Assembly (NCBI RefSeq): GCF_017874415.1
Contig: NZ_JAGGLM010000008.1
Coordinates: forward strand, 50,976 to 114,975
DNA length: 64,000 bases
Origin: Clostridium algifaecis
GTDB lineage: Bacteria; Bacillota; Clostridia; Clostridiales; Clostridiaceae
Direction: 5' to 3'
The position numbers and the translations under genes were made by a program. The notes below the pieces were generated by a model. The model worked only from the letters and a program-made list of their open reading frames with translations. It ran no database searches and had not been told where the DNA came from. Below are positions 38,829 through 47,341 of the stretch, one piece after another; position 1 is the first letter of the stretch, and every line of letters begins with the position of its first letter.

Positions 38829-39606
38829 AGTGTGCTGTAGCTATATGGAGATTATCTAATATTTTCTTTCTTAGCTCAATAAAAGCAGAGCTATTTCTAT
38901 TTCTAGGTCTATCAAGTTTTACATCTACAATGTTTTCTATTTTACCAGGACGTGGTGTCATAACTACTATTCTATCACTGAGATAAATTGCCTCATCTAC
39001 ATCATGGGTAACTAGAACCATTGTAGTTCCTCTTCTTTCCCAGAGTTCAATTAATTTATCTTGCAAGTCCATTCTAGTAAAGGCATCTAATGCACCTAGG
39101 GGTTCATCAAGCAGGAGAACTTTTGGATTATTTATAAGTGCACGGGCAAGTGAAGCTCTTTGTGCCATACCACCTGATATTTGGTGGGGATAAGATTTCT
39201 CAAAACCTTCAAGACCAGTAAGTTTTATATATTCTGCCACGTCTGCTTTATGCTCTTTATAAATCTTCCTGGCTTTAAGACCTGCTGCAATATTATTTTC
39301 AATAGTTTCCCAGGGAAATAGATTAGCTTGTTGAAAAACATATCCTCTCTCAAAATTTGTACTTTTAATTTTTTCATTATCCAAAAATAATTCTCCACTT
39401 TGAGGTTTATCGAGACCTGCAATTAGTCTCATTAGTGTAGTTTTACCACAGCCTGAAGGACCTATAAATGAAATAAATTCTCCAGGTCTAATACTGAGAT
39501 TTATATTATGGAGGGCTTCAACTAAGTTTCCGTTTGCATCTACATAAATTCTATTTACATTTTTTACTTTGATGGAACCATTGGTGGAAATCACACTTTT
39601 TGTCAT
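38827..39606 (-). CDS. ABC transporter ATPase, SsuB/TauB type (system 1)
   Basis: A 259-residue ATPase. Walker A GPSGCGKTTLMR, Q-loop VFQQANLFPWET, signature ISGGMAQR, and Walker B VLLLDEPLGALD are intact. The FPW motif and the C-terminal VDVKLDRPRNR are typical of the nitrate/sulfonate/taurine import subfamily. ATG at 39606 follows AAAGGGGG; a TTG at 39627 overlaps it. The start overlaps the permease stop by 4 bases (ATGA). Last gene of a SAM-I-controlled operon headed by MetY copy 3, so the cargo is probably an organosulfur compound. Confidence 0.9.
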   Translation of the reverse strand: MTKSVISTNGSIKVKNVNRIYVDANGNLVEALHNINLSIRPGEFISFIGPSGCGKTTLMRLIAGLDKPQSGELFLDNEKIKSTNFERGYVFQQANLFPWETIENNIAAGLKARKIYKEHKADVAEYIKLTGLEGFEKSYPHQISGGMAQRASLARALINNPKVLLLDEPLGALDAFTRMDLQDKLIELWERRGTTMVLVTHDVDEAIYLSDRIVVMTPRPGKIENIVDVKLDRPRNRNSSAFIELRKKILDNLHIATAH

Positions 39607-40655
39607 TTTAATAGCCCCCTTTGCCAAATGAGAACTCTGTCTCTAATTTTAAATATAATAGCAAGTACAATAGAAAATACTATTGCCATTATTATTATTG
39701 CTGCATATACTTTAGCATAATTTGACCAGCCTTTTGCCCAATTTATATACCAGCCAAGTCCAGCTTTTGCACCTATCATCTCAGATACAACTAGTGTGGT
39801 AAAGGAAAGACCAGTTGCTGTATAAATACCAGTAAATATGGAAGGCATAGCACCTGGTATAGCTATTTTAAATATCAAGAATTTTTCATCTGCTCCTAAA
39901 GTTCTAGCAGCTTCAAAGTATGACTTATGAATGTTTTCAATACCACCACATGCCATAAATGCAACAGGAAACCATACGCAAAGAACAATTAAAAATACCT
40001 CAGAAATTAGGGCTGATGGAAATATCATCATTGCTATTGGTATCCAGGCTACTGCTGGAACTACGCCTATAATTTTAAGCACAGGGAAAAACCAATAATA
40101 CCATTGTCTATACCAGCCTATTAAAACACCTGATGTCAATCCTAATATAGTACCGACAGCAAAACCTATAAATAATAGTCTTAGGGAGTATGCTGTACTT
40201 ATGAGCAAAGTTTGCCAATCATCAAACATTGCTTGTAATATTTGTCCTGGACCTGGGAAGAAAGGCAGTGGTAATATATTAGTTTTTGTAGACAAAATAT
40301 CCCACACTGAAAGTACAACGCCGCTAACAAAATAAAATTGAGATCTATGATTTACCTTTGCTTTTATTTTTTCGTTAAAAAAAGAAATAATATATTGTAT
40401 TACTAAAAATGCTATAGAAAATATTAATACTACTCTATAGGGGGTAACATTAACTATTTGAACTGTTGGTAAAGCAATATTTATAATTAACGCTGCAATG
40501 AAAGCTGCAATTTGTAAAATCGGCCATATTTTTGACTGAGGCTTCCAGTTAACACTATCATGTACTTTAACATCTATTTTGGTATTTCTAAAATTTTCAT
40601 CATCCTTTAAATCTATAACATCTTCGGATTTTGCAGATTGACTTGAAATATTCAT
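39603..40655 (-). CDS. ABC transporter permease, SsuC/TauC type (system 1), with long N-terminal extension
   Basis: A 350-residue inner-membrane protein with about seven or eight hydrophobic segments and the ATPase-docking EAA loop around AARTLGADEKFLIFKIAIPGAMPS. It is about 80 residues longer than the other two permeases here because of an N-terminal cytoplasmic stretch plus two or three additional helices (about 45-105). It forms the membrane channel with the ATPase at 38827 and receives cargo from the lipoprotein at 40762. A stem-rich 106-base gap (GGATAACTTTT repeats) lies upstream. Confidence 0.88.
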   Translation of the reverse strand: MNISSQSAKSEDVIDLKDDENFRNTKIDVKVHDSVNWKPQSKIWPILQIAAFIAALIINIALPTVQIVNVTPYRVVLIFSIAFLVIQYIISFFNEKIKAKVNHRSQFYFVSGVVLSVWDILSTKTNILPLPFFPGPGQILQAMFDDWQTLLISTAYSLRLLFIGFAVGTILGLTSGVLIGWYRQWYYWFFPVLKIIGVVPAVAWIPIAMMIFPSALISEVFLIVLCVWFPVAFMACGGIENIHKSYFEAARTLGADEKFLIFKIAIPGAMPSIFTGIYTATGLSFTTLVVSEMIGAKAGLGWYINWAKGWSNYAKVYAAIIIMAIVFSIVLAIIFKIRDRVLIWQRGLLK

Positions 40656-40761
40656 TTTTTAATCACGCTCCTTTTAAATAACGAGATATTATAAAAGTTA
40701 TCCTTTCATAAATATTTAAAAAAGGATAACTTTTTAAATATATAAATTACAAATTTTTGCC

Positions 40762-41769
40762 TTAGCTTTTACTTAATGCATCATAATAGACATTTTTAGT
40801 AAATGTACTAGGATCTGTATCCTTCTTTAAAAATCCAGTTTTATTTAATTGGCCTACAAAATAATTTACATCATCTTTAGCACCATCAGTAGTATATTTG
40901 AAGTCATAAGCTTTTATTAGTTGGGTAACTAATTTTACATCAGCAGCTGGTACATATTTTTTTTCAACTTCAATTTTTGCAGTTTCTTCTGGATGTTTTG
41001 ATATCCAGTCATCGGCTTCTTTATATGCCCTTACGATTGCAGCAATTCTTTGTGGATTTTCTTTAATTTGTTTTTCAGAGGCATACAGGAAGCAGCAAGT
41101 TTTTCCTTTAAATAGAGGATCTGTTGCAATATCTGTTAAAACTCTAAAGTTTTTATTAATTTGAGCTTGTGTCCCATATGGATCCCATGCTGCAAAAGCA
41201 TCAACTTCACCTTTGTCTATGGCCTGTTCAAGTTGATCAAGTGGATATGCAAGCCATTTAACGCCATTAGTAGGATCGATATTATTATTAGCTAAAGCAA
41301 CACTTGTTATAGCCATAGGAGTTCCACCAATTTCATCTACACCAATTTTTTTACCTTTCAAATCTTTTACTGATTTTATTTTTGAATTAGGAGGGACTAC
41401 TAATTTTATACAACCTTTATGAAGTCCTCCTACAACTTTAAGGTCAAGTCCCTGCTGAACTGATGGAAAGTACTGAAAATCACCATTTGCTACTGTAAAT
41501 TTACCACTTGCGAGTCCAGCTTTTGCTTCTTCAAAATTTCCGCTTACTAGAGTTACATCTAATCCTTCTTTAGCGAAAAATCCTTTCTCTTTAGCTATAT
41601 AAGCAGGAGCGCCACAGACACCACCGCCTAGAGCTTGAATTTGAAGTTTGCCATATTTATATTTTCCTGATGCTTGATTTGAAGTAGCAGTACTTTGTCC
41701 ACATGCTGCAAGCACTGGAATTGAGGCTGCGATTAAAAAAATTGCAGCTATACTTTTAAATTTTTTCAT
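40762..41769 (-). CDS. ABC transporter substrate-binding lipoprotein (system 1)
   Basis: A 335-residue lipoprotein. The signal peptide ends in the lipobox LAAC (Cys22), followed by a Ser/Gln linker. LQIQALGGGVCGAPAYIAKEKGFFAKEGLDVTLV is the SsuA/TauA/NrtA-type N-lobe, and VKDLKGKKIGVDEIGG and AFAAWDPYGTQAQI are conserved elements of that family. Two adjacent Cys (GKTCCFLYA) are unusual for this family and could sit near the ligand pocket. It lies between MetY copy 3 and the permease. Aliphatic sulfonates, taurine or similar organosulfur compounds are plausible cargoes. Confidence 0.88.
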   Translation of the reverse strand: MKKFKSIAAIFLIAASIPVLAACGQSTATSNQASGKYKYGKLQIQALGGGVCGAPAYIAKEKGFFAKEGLDVTLVSGNFEEAKAGLASGKFTVANGDFQYFPSVQQGLDLKVVGGLHKGCIKLVVPPNSKIKSVKDLKGKKIGVDEIGGTPMAITSVALANNNIDPTNGVKWLAYPLDQLEQAIDKGEVDAFAAWDPYGTQAQINKNFRVLTDIATDPLFKGKTCCFLYASEKQIKENPQRIAAIVRAYKEADDWISKHPEETAKIEVEKKYVPAADVKLVTQLIKAYDFKYTTDGAKDDVNYFVGQLNKTGFLKKDTDPSTFTKNVYYDALSKS

Positions 41770-41804
41770 AGTAGTCCCCTCATCTTTCTATATTTATAAA
41801 TTAA

Positions 41805-43133
41805 TTACTTTATTGCCTTTTCTAATTTTTTTGAGAAAGTTTTTTCAAAGGCTTGATCCAAATCATCTATCAAGTCCTCTGGATCTTCAAGACCTATTGA
41901 AAGTCTTATTGTATTATAAGGTATATCGGAAAGCTCCTTTTCTTCAGGGGTAAGCTCGCCGTGCGTGGTTTTAGGTGAATTTACAATTAAAGATCTGGAG
42001 TCACCTATATTGGTATGATAGCTAAAAAGTTTTATTGAATCCAGAAATTCATCTATTTCTGAGTCTGTTCCATTAATACCAAATGAAAATACTGATCCAG
42101 AACCTTTTGGCAAATATTTTTCTGAAAGTTTTTTATAAGGGCTAGTACTTAAAGAAGGATATTTTATCCATTGTACATTATCATTTTCTTGAAGATAACT
42201 TATTACTTTTTTAGTATTTGATAACTGTTTTTCAATTCTTTCAGATAGAGTTTCAAGACCTAAAAGCACAAGATATGCATCAAAAGGGCTTAAAGCTGCA
42301 CCAAAATAATTCAAATAATTCATTCTTATTCTTGTTGTAAATGGAAATTCAGGAAATGTTTCAAGAAAGTTTCTTGGTTTATCATTACTATCTCTTAAAG
42401 TGTAATAGGGTTCTAAAAATTGAGGAAATTTACCATTTGCCCAGTTAAATTTACCACTTTCTAGAATTAGACCTGCAATTACATTTCCATGTCCATTAAG
42501 TGCCTTTGTAGCTGAATAAACTACAATATCTGCACCATATTTTATTGGATTAAGAAGATATGGAGTAGCAAGTGTGTTATCTACAATAAGTGGTATGTCG
42601 TGCTCATGAGCTACTTTTGCAATATTTTCTATATCGGCTACTACAGCATTTGGATTACTTATAGTTTCTACAAATATAGCCTTAGTATCTGGTTTTATCT
42701 GTTTGGCAAGTGCTTCAGGGTTATTTATATCACCAAATTTATCTATTTTGATGCCAAATTTGGGATATATTTTTTTGAATCCGTCTAATGTTCCGCCGTA
42801 AAGGTATGGAGTAGTAAGTATTCTACCACCATCTTCGGCTATATTAAGAAGTGTGTAAGTTATTGCTGCCATACCAGAACTTAAAGCAATTGCGCCAGCT
42901 GCACCATCTAAAGCTGAAACTCTTTTTTCAAGTATTTCAACCGTTGGATTGCTTAACCTGGAGTATATAAAACCAGGCTCTGAAAATGAAAATAATTTCT
43001 TTGCTCGTTTTGTACCACCTATATCAAAAGCAGCAGTTTCATATATTGGAACTGATACAGAATGATTGTGATCTTCAGAATTATAACCTCCTCTTATTTT
43101 TATTGTATCGAATTTTAAAGGTTTATTTGACAT
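41805..43133 (-). CDS. metY: O-acetylhomoserine sulfhydrylase-like MetY, copy 3
   Basis: A 442-residue PLP enzyme of the Cys/Met family. VPIYETAAFDIGGTKR, SRLSNPTVEILEKR and the PLP lysine in SATKALNGHGN are visible; the C-terminal motif is VNSPKTTHGEL. It is closer to copy 2 than to copies 1 and 4 by eye. ATG at 43133 follows AAGGGAG; an ATG at 43151 overlaps that site. It is the first gene of a minus-strand operon with ABC system 1 and is divergent from the D4K4 operon, with both leaders carrying SAM-I riboswitches. Confidence 0.87.
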   Translation of the reverse strand: MSNKPLKFDTIKIRGGYNSEDHNHSVSVPIYETAAFDIGGTKRAKKLFSFSEPGFIYSRLSNPTVEILEKRVSALDGAAGAIALSSGMAAITYTLLNIAEDGGRILTTPYLYGGTLDGFKKIYPKFGIKIDKFGDINNPEALAKQIKPDTKAIFVETISNPNAVVADIENIAKVAHEHDIPLIVDNTLATPYLLNPIKYGADIVVYSATKALNGHGNVIAGLILESGKFNWANGKFPQFLEPYYTLRDSNDKPRNFLETFPEFPFTTRIRMNYLNYFGAALSPFDAYLVLLGLETLSERIEKQLSNTKKVISYLQENDNVQWIKYPSLSTSPYKKLSEKYLPKGSGSVFSFGINGTDSEIDEFLDSIKLFSYHTNIGDSRSLIVNSPKTTHGELTPEEKELSDIPYNTIRLSIGLEDPEDLIDDLDQAFEKTFSKKLEKAIK

Positions 43134-43162
43134 TATAAAAACTCCCTTCATTTAAATTATTT

Positions 43163-43224
43163 TTTATAAAAAATAAGAGGTTGCACCTTAATTAAGATGC
43201 AACCTCCAGTTTACTGGTCAGTTA
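43163..43224 (-). promoter_or_regulatory. Recurrent antiterminator element L with terminator (minus strand)
   Basis: On the minus strand: outer TAAC (43224-43221) with GTTG (43203-43200), TGA/AG loop, inner hairpin CCAG-TAAA-CTGG. GAGGTTGCATCTTA (from 43206) pairs with TAAGGTGCAACCTC, followed by TTATTTTTT. It is the second attenuator after SAM-I riboswitch 5 and the only copy found on this strand. Confidence 0.8.
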
Positions 43225-43245
43225 ATTAGTATTATTTAAATATTA

Positions 43246-43409
43246 GAATAAAAAAGTTGTTTTTCATAAGAAAAACAACTTAAAATTCAAGATTATTTTT
43301 CTCATCTTTCAGAAACATTCTGTTGGAATTAACACCATACATTTAAATAAAAATGCTGGTTGTCGGGTTTCACTGGGCCATTCCCTCCACCGCTCTTGAT
43401 AAGAATTTC
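43246..43409 (-). promoter_or_regulatory. SAM-I riboswitch 5 with terminator (minus strand)
   Basis: Minus strand aptamer (43409-43298): CTTATCAAGAGCGGTGGAGG, GTGAAACCCGACAACC, GGTGTTAATTCC, GAAAGATGAGAAA. A terminator AAGTTGTTTTTC/GAAAAACAACTT with T6 follows (about 43282-43246). Its GAAACCCGACAACC core resembles riboswitch 8 more than the others; both serve ABC transporters. Confidence 0.93.
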
Positions 43410-43446
43410 ATATTTAATTTTATAAGAATAAAAATAAATTAAATAC

Positions 43447-43475
43447 AATATATAATTTTTTTATCTTTTTGTCAA
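43447..43475 (-). promoter_or_regulatory. Sigma-A promoter of the MetY3-ABC operon
   Basis: Minus strand TTGACA (43475-43470), 17-base spacer, TATATT (43452-43447). Confidence 0.8.
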
Positions 43476-43528
43476 TACAAAATTTATTTTTATTTGATAA
43501 TTTTTAAAATACTAAATAGATAAAGGTA

Positions 43529-43557
43529 TTGACATATTAAGTTTTATTAGTTATCAT
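43529..43557 (+). promoter_or_regulatory. Sigma-A promoter of the D4K4 operon
   Basis: TTGACA (43529-43534), 17-base spacer, TATCAT (43552-43557). It is divergent from the MetY3 promoter 54 bases away. Confidence 0.75.
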
Positions 43558-43575
43558 ATTGTTAAATTAAATATT

Positions 43576-43722
43576 GTTCTTATCAAGAGTGGCTAAGGGA
43601 CTGGCCCTATGATGCCCGGCAACCTAAAATATTTTATTGGTGCTAATTCCAGCAGGTAAAACCTGAAAGATGAGAAATGGAAAGTAAACAAGCTTCTTAT
43701 AGTTTCTCTGTAAGAAGTTTTT
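43576..43722 (+). promoter_or_regulatory. SAM-I riboswitch 6 with terminator (D4K4 leader)
   Basis: The aptamer (43576-43677) has the S-box core with a shortened P3 arm (ACCTAAAATATTTTATTGGT). The terminator pairs AAGCTTCTTA with TAAGAAGTTTT around GTTTCTC. Confidence 0.94.
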
Positions 43723-43760
43723 GTATTTTAATTTTCAAATACAGTTTTTAATAATAGGTT

Positions 43761-43826
43761 TAGTTGACCAGATATACTGGAGACTATGCAAGTTCATTTA
43801 TTGTACTTATGCATAGTCTTTTTTTT
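43761..43826 (+). promoter_or_regulatory. Recurrent antiterminator element F with terminator
   Basis: Outer TAGT (43761-43764) with ACTA (43783-43786), TGA/AG loop, inner hairpin CCAG-ATATA-CTGG. AGACTATGCA pairs with TGCATAGTCT, followed by T8. Confidence 0.82.
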
Positions 43827-43854
43827 ATTTAAGTTTTAGAGGGAGGTAATAATT

Positions 43855-45318
43855 TTGAGTATTAATATAAAGTCACCAGAAGTTGAAATTAGGGAAGCAA
43901 GACTTGGTTCAATTACAGGATTTTATGGAAACGCATCTGAGCTTTGCAATAAATCAAAAGAAGGAAGACTTTGCGACAGGAAACATTCTTTTAGCCAGTG
44001 TTTAGGGTGCAGTTCAGGTAATGCATTGTGTCAGTTAGTTATGATACAGGATGCAGTTGTTATAAATCATGCACCGCTTGGATGTTCAGCCGACTTTTCA
44101 GATTTTAATTTTACCAATAGAGTAGGACAAGGCAAAAGGAACATTCCATTTAGAAATGCCAGATTATTAAGTACAAATTTAACTGAAAAGGACACTATAT
44201 ATGGTGGAGGAGAAAAATTAAAAAACACCATAAAGGAAGCTTATGATAGATTTAAACCAAATGCAATTTTCATAACTACATCATGTGCATCGGGAATTAT
44301 AGGTGACGATGTAGATACCATAGCTGAAGAAGCAGAAGAACAGTTAAAAATTCCTGTTGTGTATATTCCTTGTGAGGGATTCAAATCTAAAATTTGGACA
44401 ACAGGTTTTGATGCAGCATATCATGGAATAGTTAGAAAGATAGTAAAGGCGCCAACTAAAAAGAGAAAAGATATGATAAATGTAATTAATTTTTGGGGCA
44501 GTGATATTTTTACTGATTTATTTGGAAGAATAGGTTTGAAGCCAAATTATATAATTCCATTTTCCACAATTGCTCAATTACAAAAGATGTCTGAAGCAGC
44601 AGCTACTGTACAAATTTGTCCTACACTTGGGACTTACCTGGCTGCATCTCTTGAACAGGAATATGGAGTACCGGAAGTTAAAGCACCACCTGCTTATGGA
44701 ATACAGGGAACAGATAAGTGGTTTAGAGAGCTTGGAAAAATAACCGGCAAAGAAAAAGAAGTAGAAGAGTTAATTAAATCAGAAAAAGAAAGGATATATC
44801 CAGAGCTTGAAAAATTAAGAGAAAAATTAAAAGGAAAAAGAGCTTATATTACAGCTGGTGCCGCTCATGGCCACAGTTTAATTTCACTTTTAAGAGATTT
44901 GGGAATGGAAGTTGTAGGTGCATCTATATTTCACCATGATCCTTGCTATGATAATAGATCACAGGAAGGGAAAAGTCTGGATCATGCAGTTGAAACTTAT
45001 GGAGATATAAATCACTTTAGTATATGTAACAAGCAAGCTTATGAACTTGTAAATTCTTTAAATAAATTAAAACCAGATATATTTGTGGCACGTCATGGCG
45101 GTATGTCTATATGGGGAGCTAAGCTTGGAATACCAACGTTTTTGATGGGTGATGAACAATTTGGATTAGGATATCAGGGATTATTGAATTATGGAAATAA
45201 AGTTTTGGATGTGCTTGAAACTCCAGAGTTTGTAAAAAATATTGCTGCTCATTCTAAACTTGTGTATACGGACTGGTGGCTTAATCAAAGACCTGATACT
45301 TTTTTGGGAGGTAAATAA
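43855..45318 (+). CDS. Nitrogenase-like alpha subunit D4
   Basis: A 487-residue NifD homologue with a TTG start after GAGGGAGG. P-cluster ligands are Cys52, Cys77 (APLGCSAD) and Cys144 (TTSCASGIIGDD), and the cofactor Cys is Cys255 (ICPTLGTYL). Trp181 and Phe185 replace NifD Gln191 and His195. At the probable cofactor His position it has Gln435 (GDEQFGLGYQG) where D1 and D3 have His. The rest of the protein is very close to D3. The D4K4 operon has a SAM-I riboswitch and element F in series. The Gln change would alter cofactor coordination if this position is indeed the ligand. Confidence 0.88.
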   Translation: MSINIKSPEVEIREARLGSITGFYGNASELCNKSKEGRLCDRKHSFSQCLGCSSGNALCQLVMIQDAVVINHAPLGCSADFSDFNFTNRVGQGKRNIPFRNARLLSTNLTEKDTIYGGGEKLKNTIKEAYDRFKPNAIFITTSCASGIIGDDVDTIAEEAEEQLKIPVVYIPCEGFKSKIWTTGFDAAYHGIVRKIVKAPTKKRKDMINVINFWGSDIFTDLFGRIGLKPNYIIPFSTIAQLQKMSEAAATVQICPTLGTYLAASLEQEYGVPEVKAPPAYGIQGTDKWFRELGKITGKEKEVEELIKSEKERIYPELEKLREKLKGKRAYITAGAAHGHSLISLLRDLGMEVVGASIFHHDPCYDNRSQEGKSLDHAVETYGDINHFSICNKQAYELVNSLNKLKPDIFVARHGGMSIWGAKLGIPTFLMGDEQFGLGYQGLLNYGNKVLDVLETPEFVKNIAAHSKLVYTDWWLNQRPDTFLGGK

Positions 45319-45320
45319 TC

Positions 45321-46649
45321 ATGACTAAAGTAGTAGAACAACCTAGACATTATTGTACTCTTGGAGCGCAGCAATCTGTAATTGCAATAAAGGGAGCAAT
45401 ACCAATACTTCATTCAGGACCGGGATGCGGCGTAAAACTTTTTAGGGGACTTAGTAATGATTCCGGGTATCAAGGCACAGGATATTCTGGAGGTGGAACT
45501 ATTCCATGCACTAATTCTACTGAAAGAGAAGTTGTATTTGGTGGAGAAAAGAGGTTAAGAGAGGTAATTGATGGAACCCTTAAGGTTTTAAAAGGTGAAC
45601 TTTTTGTAGTTCTTACTGGATGTACATCAGATATAGTAGGTGATGATGTGGGACAGATAGTACGAGACTACAAAGATCAGGGAGTACCGATAGTATATGC
45701 TGAAACAGGTGGTTTTAAAGGTACAAATTTTAAAGGACATGAACTTGTAATTAAAGCTATAATTGATCAATTTATAGGAGAAAGAAGTCCGAATGTAAAA
45801 AAGGGTCTTGTAAATGTTTGGGCGTCAGTTCCGTATCAGGATAGTTTTTGGGCGGGAAACTTAAGTCAGATAAAATATCTTTTAGAAAGTATAGGACTTA
45901 AAGCTAATATACTATTTGGACCTGAGTCTGGAGGAGTAGAAGAATTGAATACAATACCGGACGCTGAATTTAATCTTGTAGTTTCTCCATGGGTTGGAAT
46001 TGAAACAGCAGAATTGTTGAAGAAAAAATATGGTACACCTTATTTACATTATGCTGTGCCTCCTATAGGAGCTAAAGAAACCAGCAAATTTTTAAGAACG
46101 GTAGCAGAATTCGCAAAACTTGATTCAAGTAAGGTTGAAGATTTTATTAGAAAGGAAGAAGATAATTTTTACTATTACTTGGAGAGGTCAGCAGATTTTT
46201 TCCTTGAATTTAGGTACAGTATACCAGGTAGATTTTTTAATATAGCAGATTCTTTTTATGCACTTGGTATAAGTCAATTTTTGTTAAATGAATTGGGAAT
46301 TATTCCGGGTGAGCAGTATATAACAGATGATGCACCGGAAAAATATCAAAAGGATATAAAAGATGAATTCGATAGGCTTTCACCTACTAGAAAATTTGAA
46401 GTGTTTTTTGAGGAAGATGGCGGAAAGATACATGACAGACTTAGAAAATACAATCATGGAACACATATTCCATTGATTTTAGGAAGCTCATGGGATAGAG
46501 ACATAATTAAAGAATTAAATGCATTTGGAATAAATATAACTCTTCCTGTTATGCACAGACTTGTATTAAATGGAGAATACTTGGGATATAATGGTGGCTT
46601 AAGATTGATTGAAGATATATATGGAAATATACTAGAAACTTATAAATAA
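45321..46649 (+). CDS. Nitrogenase-like beta subunit K4
   Basis: A 442-residue NifK homologue two bases after the D4 stop. P-cluster ligands are Cys12 (HYCTLGAQ), Cys36 (SGPGCGVK) and Cys101 (TGCTSDIVGDD). GYQGTGYSGGGTIPCTN and YAETGGFKGTNFKGHELV match K3. GGGAGG lies inside the end of D4. The duplicated yezD cassette begins about 12 bases after the stop, apparently inserted or copied here together with the tail of an S-box terminator. Confidence 0.88.
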   Translation: MTKVVEQPRHYCTLGAQQSVIAIKGAIPILHSGPGCGVKLFRGLSNDSGYQGTGYSGGGTIPCTNSTEREVVFGGEKRLREVIDGTLKVLKGELFVVLTGCTSDIVGDDVGQIVRDYKDQGVPIVYAETGGFKGTNFKGHELVIKAIIDQFIGERSPNVKKGLVNVWASVPYQDSFWAGNLSQIKYLLESIGLKANILFGPESGGVEELNTIPDAEFNLVVSPWVGIETAELLKKKYGTPYLHYAVPPIGAKETSKFLRTVAEFAKLDSSKVEDFIRKEEDNFYYYLERSADFFLEFRYSIPGRFFNIADSFYALGISQFLLNELGIIPGEQYITDDAPEKYQKDIKDEFDRLSPTRKFEVFFEEDGGKIHDRLRKYNHGTHIPLILGSSWDRDIIKELNAFGINITLPVMHRLVLNGEYLGYNGGLRLIEDIYGNILETYK

Positions 46650-46707
46650 ACAATAATCCTGGGTTTTTTATATTTAAAATTTTATTTGTTTATAGGGAGG
46701 GATAAAG

Positions 46708-46866
46708 GTGAATAAAAAAGGACTATATGCTAATAGTATTTCACAGCAGGATTTAAATAAATTACTTGATATGCTGAAAGTAATAAGATATGGTTCAATA
46801 ACTTTGGTTATTCAGGATGGAAGAGTAGTACAGATAGATAAAAGTGAAAAAGTTAGATTGGTATAG
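46708..46866 (+). CDS. YezD-like small protein (DUF2292 type), copy 2
   Basis: A 52-residue protein starting at GTG after GGGAGGG. It differs from copy 1 by only a few conservative changes (for example YANS for YVNS, LKVIRYGSI for LKIIRYGSV, and QIDKS for QIEKS), and the VIQDG core is unchanged. Here it lies downstream of D4K4, probably read from the D4K4 transcript because only the tail of its original leader was copied. The function is unknown; both copies accompany SAM-controlled sulfur genes. Confidence 0.8.
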   Translation: MNKKGLYANSISQQDLNKLLDMLKVIRYGSITLVIQDGRVVQIDKSEKVRLV

Positions 46867-46923
46867 ATCAATATTTTGTAATACTATATTAACCCATAAA
46901 TAGATAAAAATTTTAAATTTGTA

Positions 46924-46952
46924 TTGACAAGTAAATTAAAACATTGTATAGT
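46924..46952 (+). promoter_or_regulatory. Sigma-A promoter of the ABC system 2 leader
   Basis: TTGACA (46924-46929), 17-base spacer, TATAGT (46947-46952), identical to the promoter at 4924. Confidence 0.85.
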
Positions 46953-46979
46953 AAATATAAATTAAAATTAAATATATAA

Positions 46980-47130
46980 ATTCTTATCAAGAGAGGCAGA
47001 GGGACTGGCCCTATGACGCCCGGCAACCTGGATTAATATTTCCAACGGTGCTAATTCCAGCAGGTAAAACCTGAAAGATGAGAAACCCTAAGGATATGAC
47101 TTCTTACAGTTTCTCTGTAGGAAGTTTTTT
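46980..47130 (+). promoter_or_regulatory. SAM-I riboswitch 7 with terminator (ABC system 2 leader)
   Basis: The aptamer (46980-47086) has the S-box core. In the kink-turn region it reads TATGACGCCC where riboswitches 1-4 and 6 read TATGATGCCC. The terminator pairs ACTTCTTACAG with CTGTAGGAAGT and ends in T6. Confidence 0.94.
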
Positions 47131-47225
47131 AGTTTATAAATATTTCAGGAAAGTATCTAAAGAATAAATTTAGTATAGATTGGATGTGATTGAAAATAGA
47201 AAATAGTTATAGTTGTTAATAGAAA

Positions 47226-47284
47226 TTTAGTTGATCAGAGAACTGAAGGCTAAGGTAACTCCATATGTTACTTTAGCCTTTTTA
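47226..47284 (+). promoter_or_regulatory. Recurrent antiterminator element G with terminator
   Basis: Outer TTTAGT (47226-47231) with GCTAAG (47249-47254), TGA/AG loop, inner hairpin TCAG-AGAA-CTGA. GGCTAAGGTAAC pairs with GTTACTTTAGCC, followed by T5. It is the closest relative of element A. Confidence 0.8.
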
Positions 47285-47341
47285 ACATTTAGAAGATGAC
47301 ATAATATAATATGATAAAAAATTAAGGAGGCAGTTTTATTT

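Larger units (their letters stand above)
46662..47191 (+). repeat. Duplicated yezD plus SAM-I leader cassette, copy 2
   Basis: Near-identical to 4653-5203. It begins within a fragment of the first copy's S-box terminator (GGGTTTTTTATATTTAAAA), so the copy carries the 3' half of that terminator but not riboswitch 1. Confidence 0.85.
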
